Positions 1-11,583 of a stretch of DNA of 64,000 nt are shown here, piece by piece. The position numbers were made by a program, and so were the translations under genes. The stretch's first letter is position 1. Every line of letters begins with the position of its first letter. The DNA is from Ziziphus jujuba (taxonomy: Eukaryota > Streptophyta > Magnoliopsida > Rosales > Rhamnaceae): contig NC_083382.1 in the NCBI RefSeq assembly GCF_031755915.1, positions 6,944,001 through 7,008,000 of the forward strand. The letters are read 5' to 3'. The notes beneath the pieces are model-generated. The model saw only the letters and a list, made by a program, of their open reading frames with translations. It did no database searches and was not told where the DNA came from.

Positions 1-334
1 ATTCCCTTTGTCCTTGTCCTCCGTTTTGGTCTTCTGGGTTACCGTTGTTGGGGTTGTTAGTGCCAGTGGAGAATCGAAATTGGAGAAGAAACGTGTGGTT
101 GTGAAATGGGTCGGAATCGCTTTTCTTGTTCTTGAATGCTTGTTGTTGTTGTTGTTTTCTACAACTGTGTGTTTGACAGAGAGTGAGAGCAGAGAGGTTC
201 CGTAAGCAAGTTTGGGTTTTGTGGGAAGAATATTGGAAGGTATTTCTATTGCTAAGATTGGAATGGTGGAATTGAAGATGAATAGGAATTGGGTAATAGC
301 GACTGGGCAGCGGAGTTGCAGATATTGATTGCAT
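1..334 (-). CDS. Partial gene entering from the left edge, N-terminus only (probable organelle-targeted protein)
   Basis: Reading the minus strand from the ATG at 334-332 gives 111 codons without a stop up to the window edge, so the gene continues to the left. The N-terminus begins MQSISATPLPSRYY and is rich in Ser, Thr, Asn, Gln, His and Arg with very few acidic residues for about 80 residues. That is the composition of a chloroplast or mitochondrial transit peptide. A run of five Gln (CAA) sits near residue 58, and a Gly/Asn/Gln-rich stretch (NNPNNGNPEDQNGGQG) follows. Base composition is clearly less AT-rich than the flank beyond 340, and the ATG has A at -3. The upstream side (335 onward) is a T-rich leader-like tract on this reading. 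I do not recognise the family. The open frame and composition are seen; targeting is inferred. Confidence 0.5.
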   Translation of the reverse strand, partial: MQSISATPLPSRYYPIPIHLQFHHSNLSNRNTFQYSSHKTQTCLRNLSALTLCQTHSCRKQQQQQAFKNKKSDSDPFHNHTFLLQFRFSTGTNNPNNGNPEDQNGGQGQRE

Positions 335-2092
335 TTCTACCTTTTTTCTTTCTTTTTTTTCCCTATTTTTTAACCTTTTAATTTCTTGGTAAGAACACCA
401 TTTTCAAAAAAAAAAAAAAAAATTATGGAAATAGTTTCTTTTGCCGTAAGAGAATCAATGAACAAACCACGCGGTTTTTTTTTTTTTTTTTCTTGTTCTT
501 TTTTTTTTCTCTCTAAAAAGATTTTCTTATTTTTAATTGTTTGTATTTGATTTTAAAAAAATATACATTAGTTGTTTCAAACTTCAAATTTTTTATTTTT
601 TTTTTGCATGTTTCTTTGTTTAATTTATAAAAAATATTTATTTTATTAGTTGAATTATGTATTTATGTCAAAAAAAAATTTTCAAATAATATAATTACAA
701 AGGTTCAATAATTACAGAGGTACAAAAGTATTGAATTACTTTAACGTTTTTTTAATTTCTCTAGCTGTCTTTTTTTTTTTTTTTTTTTTTTTGGTGGGGA
801 CGAGTCTAGGTGTCCTAATTAATAGAAGAATAAACACAGTAGCCTGAACTCAAATGTTTTGTGTCACCGTTTTTTTATACTTTCCAATTTGGACTACCAA
901 ATGTTATTTTACCCATAACTTGACTCTATATTAGTGATTGACAAAAAAAGAACTACATAAATTTTGAATTCATGTCAAAAGAATTCAATAATACATGATA
1001 TATTATTTGGTAAACAAATATGTAAAGAGAAAAAAAAAATTGATGTAAATGATAATATATATATATATATATATATATAAATATTATTAAAAGACTTAAA
1101 CTTTTCAGTTTCAAAAAATAATATTGGTACTAGAAAAACTATTTTCAACACTATGAGTATTTCTAATATCAAACATTGTGACTACAAAAGTTCAGTCCCA
1201 ACTTTTTCCTTTGACTATAAAATTAGTTTGGTATCAAATACATAAACGTTATTCCTATGTAAAGTATCATCATAAAAAAAGTTTTTATTATTCTTTCTAA
1301 ACCCATAACAATTACATAAAATTTAAACCTGATTGATTCATTTAATTTTTTTTTCCCAACTCTAATCCAATATATAGTCATGCTATGTAAATTTTAACTT
1401 TTCTAACTAGAAAAATTAATTTAATAAAAAAACCTAAAAAACTAATATCTTCTAATAAATTCTAGTTCTTTACTATTTTTTTTATTATTCTTTTTGGATA
1501 AACTTCTAAGTTCTAATTTTTCTTTTTGGAGTTAAGGTAGAGCTTTCATTGGAAATATTTAGCAAACAATGCACTTAAAGATACCTTGTATATTAATTAC
1601 TTGAAATATTGTTGCAGCTACATTAACCTATTCTAGACTGCAACCAATTGCAAATACATAAATTTGGCACCACATGTATTTCAAACTCTAAACTGAAAAA
1701 GCCTGAAATATAGATCAATACAGTCTATTATGGACATAATAATTAATTAACTCCACTTAGAGTGAACTTTATTTACTCATTTAATTTTTCAAAAATTATA
1801 CTTAAAACTCCTTAAAATACTAAAGTTTTATGAGAAACTCTCATATAATACTGACTGCTCGAATTATAAAGTTATAAACTTTTTTAGAACGGAAAATAAT
1901 TAAACAACAGCCTATACCTATATGCCGTTAATCAGTTGTTACTTAAATAGACTAATTAGTTGCTTTGGAAACAACTCAGATGCATACCAATGACCTTTAT
2001 AACTAGTAATCAACCCTCCATACCTGTTTATCACCCGAAAAAAAAAAAAAAAAAAATTCCTCAAACACGGTTTCAATAAGATTTTTTAGTGC

Positions 2093-2094
<2 letters not shown>

Positions 2095-2146
<52 letters not shown>
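2095..2146. repeat. (TA)n microsatellite
   Basis: An uninterrupted TA dinucleotide run of about 50 bases upstream of the first XTH gene. Confidence 0.95.
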
Positions 2147-2148
<2 letters not shown>

Positions 2149-2609
2149 CCTAATTGAAAATGTATGCAAAAAAATAAAATAAAATAAAAATAGAACAACA
2201 TAATTTTCGCAAAACCCCTGCAATTTGAAAACCTAATTAAAATATCATTTTTGTTGAATTTATTAATATCACTTAGTATTTATTTATCTGAACACGAAGA
2301 TAATATATATATTATATAATATCGATATTGTAGTTAGGGAAGTCAAACTCGGGACCTTTGCCAAAAAAAAAAAAAGGTTTGTTATTAGCAGTTTCCAAAG
2401 GGATAAAAATATTATTATATATGAAAAATGAAAATTACAAAACTAATTGAATTTTTTTCATTTTCATTTGGACAACGTAAATTGCTTAGCATAAGAATAT
2501 TAAATATATATATATATATATATATATTGTTCTGAAAAGAATTTAAAAGTTGTCACACATTCACATATGTAACCAATTTGAATGTCATGATAGTAAAATT
2601 CAGGAGTAT

Positions 2610-2615
2610 CACGTG
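2610..2615. promoter_or_regulatory. G-box-like CACGTG about 1.05 kb upstream of XTH copy 1
   Basis: The palindrome CACGTG lies in the context TATCACGTGCCAAG. CACGTG is the core bound by plant bHLH and bZIP factors. It sits at the start of a locally duplicated block. The site is seen; its use is inferred, and it is rather far from the gene. Confidence 0.3.
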
Positions 2616-2731
2616 CCAAGCGATGGACAGGTGACGTTCACATATATAACCACATAGCATACATGCATGCATACAAATCACGAGTTCGAGTGCCAAGCCA
2701 TGGTGGATGACATTCACATATATAACCACCA
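2613..2731. repeat. Imperfect direct duplication, period about 77 bp
   Basis: A block running from GTGCCAAGCGATGG to CATATATAACCAC recurs 77 bases later with a few changes (GTGCCAAGCCATGG to CATATATAACCAC). The CACGTG core is present only before the first copy. Between the copies lies a short CATG-rich stretch. Confidence 0.7.
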
Positions 2732-3561
2732 CTCATAATGCATCTACATTTAAGCTTACAAATACATACAAAATTTTGACCATCAGGATGATAGTTTAGC
2801 AGAAAAAAACTCTTCAATTTTCACAGCTATAAGTTTGAAAATTAAAATTTGAATTTTAACAAATTTTATTATTATCTTGGATGATCCCATACTGTTTGGC
2901 ACAAGGTTACAGCTTGATGCCTATAATTCTGCTACGAGGCATCTTGTTTTTTGATTTTTGTTTTGTTTTTTTTTTTTTTTAAAGCAAAAATACATACAAA
3001 ATTTTGCTCTCGTGAGCGTGTTACGCTTACTTTATTGTATGCGTTTAACAACTTACCAATTTGAATAGAATGTGTAGTAAGATACATACATTTGCATTTG
3101 GTGCATCCAGCTAGCTCCTCATGATTTGGTTGTCAGCCATGCATGCATGCCATCTTTATACCTGCACATTCAATTTCCTTATCGTCTTCATAATAATAAT
3201 TTAACAACATCCAAAAGTACTTCACCTTTATTATACCTTGTTCCTATACACGCTCCTATTCTGTTTGTTATAACCTCTCCTCTTCAAAATTTTGGAGAGC
3301 CTGTCTGTTTTCCAGCTCTTCAATGACTTGTACGCTTTGCCAACTTTGGAAATTTGCCAGCACACCAATTTAATTCAACATTTCAAATTTATATTCTATT
3401 TTCTACAACAAGAACAAATATCCTTATCTCTTTTTGTCACTTTGCAAATCTGTCCCTCGCCCTTTTTTTAAAAAAATTGAATTACATTTTTTTTCTTTTT
3501 TGGCCATTATTTTTCCTCTATTTTAAGGAATACTCCCTAAATACTTTCTTAACCTTTGGCA

Positions 3562-3569
3562 TATATAAA
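3562..3569 (+). promoter_or_regulatory. TATA box of XTH copy 1
   Basis: TATATAAA lies about 100 bases before the start codon, a normal spacing for a plant TATA box plus a short leader. The leader ends in an A-rich stretch directly before the ATG. Confidence 0.65.
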
Positions 3570-3668
3570 AAGGGCTTCCAAACTGAACTTTTCTTCCATA
3601 CCAAACACCATCCCTATCTTCTTCCTTTCTATCTAACATAATCCCCCAAAAAACAAAAAAAAAAAAAA

Positions 3669-4899
3669 ATGTTTTCTTTTAAGAGGCTTCTACATTGTTT
3701 ATTCTTCATAATTAGCTCTCTAACGGCTGCAACCTCAGCTGCCAATTTCTACCAAAATGTTGATATTACTTGGGGTGATAATCGTGGTAAGATCCTCAAC
3801 CATGGTCAACTTATCTCCTTATCTCTCGATAAGGCCTCTGGATCTGGTTTTCAATCCAAGGATGAGTATTTGTTCGGGAAAATTGACATGCAAATCAAGC
3901 TAGTCGCTGGAAACTCCGCTGGCACTGTTACTACATACTATGTACGTATGAATTACTATATATCTTCTTCGTTCTAATTCATATCTCTTTGGTTTTAATT
4001 TCTTCATTGATACATATATATATTGTTCTCAATGTATAATTTGTCTAACTTTAGAAGTATCAAACAATACATCCATGCAGTTATCTTCTCAAGGTCCAAA
4101 CCATGATGAGATTGATTTCGAGTTCTTGGGAAACTTGTCTGGTAGTCCTTACACACTCCATACAAATATCTATAGCCAAGGAAAAGGCAACAGAGAACAA
4201 CGATTCCGTCTTTGGTTTGATCCTTCAAAGAACTTTCATACCTACTCCGTGGTTTGGAACAAATATCGAATAATGTAATTTGAACTTCAAGTTTCTCTCT
4301 TAACAAAGTGTAATGTATGTTTCATTGGATTTTAATTTGTTGAAAACCTGCTAACGTGACAACTATTAAATGTTGTGAGTTGCCTAGTTAGATTTTTAAC
4401 TCGTACATCAAAACGTTCTCATATTTCTAGCAGATCATAAATCTATGTTTATATGAGTTTTTAACTCTATAGAATTTGTTGCAGTTTTTTTGTGGATAGC
4501 ATTCCAATTAGGGTGTTCAACAACTTGGAAAAGATTGGTGTTCCATATCTTAACAAGCAAGCAATGAGGATTTACTCGAGTTTGTGGGATGCTGATAACT
4601 GGGCAACACAAGGAGGGAGAGTGAAGACTGATTGGACAAAAGCTCCTTTTACTGCTTATTATCGGAACTTCAGCGCCAATGCTTGTATTCATTCGCAAGG
4701 ATCATCATCGTCCTGTGTGTCGTCGACCAAGTCTTTCATGGAGGATGATCAAGCGTGGCAGAATTATGGTCTTGATGCTAAAGGAAGGAATAGACTTCGT
4801 TGGGTGCAAAAGAAGTACATGATTTACAACTACTGCACTGACTTCAAACGCTTCCCTCAAGGCCTACCCAAGGAATGCAAGAGATCAAGATTCCTCTAG
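3669..4899 (+). CDS. XTH: Xyloglucan endotransglucosylase/hydrolase, copy 1
   Basis: A GH16 cell-wall enzyme that cuts xyloglucan and rejoins the end to another chain, or to water, loosening or remodelling the wall. Three exons fit: 3669-3941, 4081-4274 and 4485-4899, with GT/AG introns of 139 and 210 bases, giving 293 residues, the usual family length. Residues 1-24 form a signal peptide (mature start near [13 protein letters not shown]). The catalytic signature [11 protein letters not shown] follows the first intron; E101 should be the nucleophile and E105 the acid/base. N109-L-S is the conserved N-glycosylation site beside it. The C-terminal XET domain holds the expected cysteines, including [15 protein letters not shown]. 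The [13 protein letters not shown] codons are restored across intron 2, supporting the model. It is clearly diverged from the two downstream copies. An AATAAA at 4985 may be its poly(A) signal. Family certain; the split between transferase and hydrolase activity is not decidable here. Confidence 0.93.
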
Positions 4900-5174
4900 G
4901 AGAATATATATGATGCCAGGTGTATTATTGACTATAAAGGTATAGCCTACTTTAAATCCCGAATCGATCTTTCTAGAGAAGGGCCAATAAAATTCTGTAT
5001 AATCTGTCCACGAGCTATCGAAATTAAACCAAAAGAGATGGGAGAAATGGCTGCATCTCATATGTTTTTGTATCTTGTTCATGAGATTTATGTCTTATGG
5101 ACATTCTTTTATTTGTTAATTATGAAATTAAATCATGGCTTTGAAAGATCGACGCATGAGGTATCTTTATGGAA

Positions 5175-5254
<80 letters not shown>

Positions 5255-6571
5255 GTGGATGCACAACTTGTTCTGTTTATATAATTTTGTAGCATTAAAT
5301 TTATAATTTGTTCATATACTCACAATAGTTTGTTCTTTGTTTCAACCTTGCAATGTGGTGTATATAACCATTTTATGGAATTTTCCAGCATCTTATTTGC
5401 AAATGTTTACAATGGATTCCATATGTGTTTGTAAAATGGGGGCCCAATAGGAGGTAAAAACTTACCTACGACGTTTAGATCATATTGCAACTTTAAAATA
5501 AAAGCATATGATCATTTCGACAAAATAATTTTGAGTATCATCGTATTATCTATGCAATATGTAGAGATTTAATATAATAAGGATTTCATGAAGGATTTAC
5601 ATAATGGAATCCTATGTGGCAATGCACCTCAACTAAATAATGACATATCATTTAAAGATTTTTTTTATTTTTTTAGAAATAAAACTTAAATAGAAAAAAA
5701 ACGACCCACAAAATATATGTGAGACTCATTAATAATTATTATTAGTGGTTGATTTAACTTTTTAAAAATTTATTAAAATCTTTTTTCCTATGTAGCAGTT
5801 AACTTGACATGTTTTTCTTCGTAAGTTCCTGATGAGATCTTTAACATCTTCAACAGGAATATAGATTATAAAAATAAATATATCACATAAATAATATGAA
5901 TCATATTTAAAGAAATTATTTTTATAATGGTATTGTCCAAAATTAACATCAAGCTAATATGATCTTGATATTGTCAAAGTAAACCTATACTTTTAAGCTC
6001 TATTAAACATTGTCAAGTTTTCTAAGACTAAAAAAAAAAAATTCCTCAAAAAGTTATTTTTTTAAAACAAAAAAAATGAAAGAGTTAATAAAACATAAAT
6101 ATATAATCAATTAATGGTAACAAATAGTGTTTGTGTACATTAACATTGAAGAATAATTTTGTTATTGATTGTATATTTATATCAACTATATTAAAACAAT
6201 ATCAATTTTTATATTACATAAAAAACAATTCACATTTACTATTGAAAATACTTTCGTCGTATCAAAACTCTATATATGTAAATATATAAGTGTGCCCGCC
6301 ATAATAGAGTCTACTAAATATATATAAGTCTGCCTCCCATAATAGAGTCTACTAAATATATATAAATAATTTTTCAATTTTAACAATATGGGTAAAATTA
6401 TGTGACAACCTAGCTATTGTCAAATTCAAATGTTAATTTCACATGTTAAACAACCATATAAAATTACTAATTATTCAGATAATGATTTCAAATTTAAATT
6501 TTCAACTAAATATAAGAAAAAAAAAATAACATAAAAAAGTATTAAGATATACTAGTAACGTCGACTAGAAA

Positions 6572-6602
<31 letters not shown>

Positions 6603-9055
6603 TCATTTTTCATATTGTAAGAGCATTTTTGGGAATTTTTAAGATAAAAAGTAAGATTTTTTAGCCAACTTCAATGCAACTTTTTATTTTCATTTTGTAT
6701 TTTTTATTTTTTAATAAAGAATTATGATTTACTTTACTCTTTCTTTTTTACTTTTTAGTTCTCATTTTTTTTTTGAAATTAAATTTAAAAAATATGAAAT
6801 TAAGTATAATTATAATTATACATAAAAAATTGTAGATTAGTAAATAAATGTATTGAAAATTTTATATAGAGATTGGGTTTGATTCTTTACTTTTGGAAAG
6901 CTAATTTTCACTTTTTTATTTTAACTTTTCAATTTGAAAAATTTGTTGAAGTTAAAAAAATAAATATTACTTTTTAAAATAAATAAATTTAGATTTTTAA
7001 AAAATTCATTAAAAATGTTCTAAATAAAATAATTTTAATTCGAATTATTATCTAAAAAATAATAATCTTTAACACTAAATGAGAACGTTTTCCAACTAAG
7101 CTATCATGATAAATTAAATAATAATATATAAAAGAGAACTTCTAATTAATGACAACTCCCATTTACTGGAAGAGTCTCATATATCCAACGGTTACTTTCT
7201 ATTAACAAAAAAAATTAATGATTTCTAGTATATACGAAATTAATTGCCCGTTGACCAAAAAGGAAAGTATGCAATTATGAGTCCAAATTTTCTGTCATCT
7301 TTTTCCTATCTTTATTATTCTCCACTGTTAGTATGACACCCATTTCATTTAAAAAATATTAATAAAGAAATAAATTAAATTAAATAAAAAAATCAATGCT
7401 TATTAAGATGAAAGTAGGTTTTCATCACTGGATTGGAGATAAGAAAATGAAAGATTGAATCCTGCAGTTAACAATTGATTATCAACAGACAAGCACACAA
7501 GTTTTTTTTATGAGCGAACTAATTATAATATTTAAATTAAAGCAAATAAATAAATTATAATATTTAAATATTTGTGAAGAATTTTTTTTTTTTTTTTGGG
7601 GTTCTATGCATTATTCATTATTTTTTTAGTCAACTAATTATACATGCATTAATTCGTAGTGAAGACAATAAAATAAGGATCTACATTATGAAAAAATTTA
7701 AAATGAAATAAGGTCCTATGTTCAGATTTGGGAATGTGCACGTAGAAAGTACATTGTCAAATATTTTTAAACTTAGAGCATTTAAAAAAAATTAAATAAA
7801 TAAATAAATTGGAAATATTATATGTCTGCGTGCTATGTTTAACCTGTATCGGCTTTAGGTCTTGCACTGGCCTGTCATGTCCAATGGGCTAATTATTCAA
7901 CTACATTATTGATCCAATGGGCTAAATCTATTTGGCCCGGCCGGAATATTATAAATAATATGGCAAAGCATAAAAATTTATGCATACTATGTATAAAAGA
8001 TTCTGTAGATATGGAGGGGAGGAAAAAAAAAAACTAAATTAAATCAATTATATCAATTTCGCTTTACCAAAAAAAAAAAATATATATATATATATATATT
8101 ACTTACCTAGCTAATTATGAACATGACCGATGGAACTGGTTCGGTTTTTTAAACATAGCGGGTTTAATTAGGCTTGTAAGATGTTAAAATACTTTTATTA
8201 TAATTAGTTATATTTTTAAATTATTTAGCTTAAATTATAAAAATATTAAACTCAAATTATTAAAAAAATAATAATAATATTTAAAAGAAAAACATTTTAA
8301 CCCTGACTAAACCAAACCAATAATGATTAGTTTAATTCAGTTTGATTTTTTTTTTAGTGATTCCCGTTTACATGAAAAATAAGTCAAAATCATTCAACAA
8401 TTTATTTTGTAAAATTTTAATGGTACAAAATTGTAAATAGTTTTGGTTTATGTCATATTTCATAAAACACTTCATCAATAATTTGTCATTTTGTAGCACC
8501 AACAATAATAGAATATTTTGTAAATAGTAACATTTGATAATATATTGCGGAAAGGAAATCTTAGATAATATATTATTTAATATGAGTAGTATTTTTTTAA
8601 TAGTGGAAGTTTGGTGTTTTTTATGACAAAATTTATATTTTGTGTATAGGAAGTTGTAAAGAATTTGAAAAACCTGTCTTTCAAAAATATTGAACTGTAA
8701 CTCGAGAGAATATATGAAAGTGCAATCCGCGTTTAGCAGTGTTGGCAAATGAAGACCATATTACGCATATAAGTTGTACCAAACCAAAACGTGTCCTTCT
8801 CTTTCTTCCTTTGAAACTTTGCCAGCTATTACTCATTTGGTGTCTTTCTTTGACCTGATGATGTGCTTGAATAATGCTTCCCCATTTATACCTCTCCCCA
8901 AACCCATCAAATTCTTCTTCACCTCCATTGCAAGTTTCCTATGATACTTCCCTTCTCACTAACATACTTTGCAAACCTGTCTCCAGCTCTTAATAATTAA
9001 ATTCACAACTTGGGTTTTTTTTTTTTTAATTTATTTATTTTGTTTTCGTTGAGAC
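4900..9055. other. Intergenic region between XTH copies 1 and 2 (left copy of a segmental duplication)
   Basis: From about 4994 this AT-rich stretch matches 17562-21320 in order and orientation, with small indels, so it is the 5' part of a tandemly duplicated block ending in XTH copy 2. It has no coding region. The last kilobase shares promoter-like motifs with the other copy, for example ACCAAACCAAAACGTG and the TATATAAAAG box. Confidence 0.75.
5178..5248. repeat. (AT)n microsatellite, about 71 bp
   Basis: A near-perfect AT run. The corresponding place in the duplicated block (17734-17773) carries an AC run followed by a short TA run instead, so the same locus has changed repeat type between the two copies. 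Confidence 0.95.
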
Positions 9056-9063
9056 TATATAAA
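9056..9063 (+). promoter_or_regulatory. TATA box of XTH copy 2
   Basis: TATATAAA about 107 bases before the start codon, in a position matching the boxes of the other two XTH copies. The following leader (CATCTTTCATTCTCAATTC) is shared with copy 3. Confidence 0.7.
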
Positions 9064-9169
9064 AGTTCTAAACCTTTCAAACTTCTACATCAAACAAAAT
9101 TTATATCCATCTTTCATTCTCAATTCAAACACTCTTCCCTATTGTTTTCAAAAAGCGAAAAAAAGAAAA

Positions 9170-10337
9170 ATGGTGTCAACCTCCTGTAGGAATAATATTT
9201 TGAAAGTGTTTGCGCTTTCTATGTTTTTGGTATTCAGTTCTTTACTTGTTGTTGCTTCTGCTGATTTCTACCAAGACTTTGATATCACTTGGGGTGATGG
9301 CCGTGGTAAGATACTCGAAGGAGGCCAATTGCTTACACTTTCACTTGACAAAGCTTCTGGTTCTGGTTTCCAATCCAAACACGAGTACCTCTTCGGTAGA
9401 ATCGACATGGAAATCAAGCTTGTTGCTGGAAACTCAGCTGGCACTGTCACTGCATATTATGTATGTCTCATATCTCAAACACAAAGTTCTTCAAAAATTT
9501 GATTATTTTTTCTCTGTCATTGCTCATGAATCATTTTGAATGAATATAAATTTGCAGTTATCTTCTCAAGGACCAACCCACGATGAGATCGATTTCGAGT
9601 TCTTAGGAAACTTGTCCGGAGATCCATATACACTCCATACCAATGTTTTCAGTCAAGGAAAAGGTAACAGAGAACAGCAATTTCACCTCTGGTTTGATCC
9701 TACAAAGGCCTTCCACACCTACTCTCTTGTCTGGAATCCTCGACGTATAATGTAAGAACAAATTCTTTGTTGAGCGTCTACCACCCAATTACATATAATT
9801 TATGAGATATATTAAATTACATGTAATCGGATGTATAGTAGATCCATAACTTTGATTACAAACTTCAAGTATTTTCTTATGTGTGTTTTTGTCAACAAAA
9901 ACTTTGTCTGGTTTTTCAGATTCTTGGTGGATAACATTCCTATAAGAGTGTTCAACAACTTGGAATCCCATGGAGTTTCATTTCCAGGCAACCAACCAAT
10001 GAGGATTTACTCAAGTTTATGGAATGCAGACGACTGGGCAACCAGAGGTGGATTGGTGAAAACTGATTGGACAAAAGCTCCTTTCACAGCCTCTTACAGA
10101 AACTTCAAGGCCAGTGCTTGTATTTGGTCACCTAATTCTTCATCATCCTCTTGTTCCTCCAAGTCTACAGCTTCAGTGCAGGATGGGAATTCATGGATGA
10201 ATCAAGAACTGGATGCTCCTGGAAGGAATAGAATCAGATGGGTGCAGAGCAATTTCATGGTTTATAACTACTGCACTGATTTCAAAAGGTTTCCTCAAGG
10301 TCTTCCTCTTGAATGCAGAAGATCAAGGTTTCTTTAA
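9170..10337 (+). CDS. XTH: Xyloglucan endotransglucosylase/hydrolase, copy 2
   Basis: Secreted GH16 wall-remodelling enzyme of 300 residues. Exons are 9170-9460, 9558-9751 and 9920-10337, with introns of 97 and 168 bases. The signal peptide ends near residue 31 (VVASA before [12 protein letters not shown]). The active-site motif [11 protein letters not shown] has E107 as expected nucleophile and E111 as acid/base, with glycosylation site N115-L-S. The C-terminal domain carries a Ser-rich loop ([10 protein letters not shown]) and ends [20 protein letters not shown]. The single ADFYQ-type mature start and the glycosylated motif suggest the touch-inducible TCH4-like group (group II), judged from memory of the family. 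Its 3' flank is interrupted 193 bases after the stop by a copia element. All residues expected for activity are present. Confidence 0.95.
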
Positions 10338-10485
10338 AAGAAAAGACAGCATAAAAAGTAGTTTTTTGGGTGCATTTTGTTAAGAGTTGTTGAAATTCTT
10401 TGTTCTTTATATAGATAGATAAATGTGATTTGAAATTTGATCGATTCTTTATTCATTATGCAAATATTGTGTCAATTGTAATCTC

Positions 10486-10495
10486 AAATAAATAA
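10486..10495 (+). terminator. Probable poly(A) signal of XTH copy 2
   Basis: AATAAATAAA-type hexamers about 150 bases after the stop codon; the same sequence recurs after copy 3 near 22738. Position is approximate. Confidence 0.5.
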
Positions 10496-10525
10496 ATCTC
10501 GTCTTCATTCTCATTTAAGTCTGTA

Positions 10526-10530
10526 TAATC
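10526..10530. repeat. Left target-site duplication of the copia element
   Basis: TAATC directly before the first TG of the left LTR, repeated exactly after the last CA of the right LTR at 17557-17561. A 5-bp duplication is standard for LTR retrotransposons. Confidence 0.9.
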
Positions 10531-11038
10531 TGTTAGAAATTTTATGGATCTAAATATACATAATAAATTCCATAGTTCATAAATTACTAACCTCCAAACG
10601 CAGCCATTGATAAATTAGATCTTTAATCCTGCAAAATAGAAACAACGTAAAGTAGTGCCTATGGACACACTACTTTCAAACCACTCTCAGATTTCTGAAA
10701 AACCCTAATATCAAAATACCGTATGGCATATATTTGTTTGCTTGCCCTAGACCTTTAAATAGTCTCTGCAAATCAGACTTATCCATTAATTTTGACACAC
10801 ATAAAATAATAATAATTTGATAATATAATTATACTAGGAAAAATATGGATAAGTCATTGGGTTTATAAAGAGAGTTGGTCCTCCAGTCCAATGGGCTAAC
10901 TAGAGTCTTATAGAGTGTGTGTGACCAAGGGCCCTACTACAAAATAATAAAATAAGCTAGTCCCATTAATGGCATAAATAGGCCCTGTAAGTGAGTAATT
11001 GATTATGCCAAGTCTACAAATATTAATTTAATTCAACA
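10531..11038 (-). repeat. Left LTR (3' LTR in element orientation), 508 bp
   Basis: Begins TGTTAGAAATTTTATGG and ends AATTCAACA on the plus strand. It is collinear with the right LTR over its whole length. Confidence 0.93.
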
Positions 11039-11050
11039 TTCTCCCACTTG
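11039..11050 (-). other. Polypurine tract of the copia element
   Basis: On the minus strand CAAGTGGGAGAA directly abuts the 3' LTR, the position and composition expected for priming plus-strand DNA synthesis. Confidence 0.75.
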
Positions 11051-11099
11051 GACTGCATAATCATCATCATATAAAATCCAAACTCACTTACTATAGAAT

Positions 11100-11365
11100 C
11101 TCCCGAACCATAATGCCATTTCATCCAAATATATAGTATACCGACAGGGCACAACAATATACTAGACTAGGCAGTAGAGACTCTCTCAGTAAATCTCCCA
11201 AAACATTATACCATTTCAACCAAGTACTTTGCATGCCATAACCTCAGTCTAGGTAGTAGAGATTTACCTAACCATGTGCAATCCCCCAACACACAAAACC
11301 ATTTCATTCAAGCACATTGCGTATCGACAGGATACAACAATATACCCAAACTAGGTAGTAGGGAT
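11100..11365 (-). repeat. Three imperfect repeats in the 3' non-coding part of the copia element
   Basis: Three units of roughly 90 bases share the features CCATTTCA(T/A)(C/T)CAA, a CGACAGG(G/A)-type word and ACTAGG(C/T)AGTAG followed by a GATT or GACT stretch. The middle one lacks the CGACAGG word. They lie between the end of the RNase H frame and the polypurine tract. Confidence 0.55.
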
Positions 11366-11583
11366 TCACCATGGCACTTGTGAATCAACATACACATATA
11401 CATAGACTAATAGTCTTAACAAGCCTGTAAATATAAGGAGCAATAATATGTGTAATAAATCATCTCATAAATAAATAATGATCCACATACATCAATGTAT
11501 TAAAATATTCAAAGAAATAAATAATTCTCAACATGGATATTACTACAGAAAACATAACAACCTCCCACTAACCCACAGCAGTC

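Larger units (their letters stand above)
335..3560. other. Intergenic region upstream of XTH copy 1
   Basis: Very AT-rich sequence with homopolymer A/T runs and TA microsatellites (1056-1079, 2095-2146, 2504-2527). No reading frame has coding character. The left end should contain the promoter of the minus-strand gene at the window edge, and the right end the promoter of the first XTH gene. Confidence 0.6.

Noticed and set aside
2681..2720. Word GAGTTCGAGTGCC considered as a tRNA T-arm
   Set aside because: No acceptor stem or anticodon arm can be built around it; I found no tRNA gene in the window.
9210..9539. 109-codon frame overlapping XTH copy 2 exon 1 in another phase (and its twin at 21460)
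   Set aside because: A shadow of the XTH exon; the XTH phase carries the known domain and splice structure.
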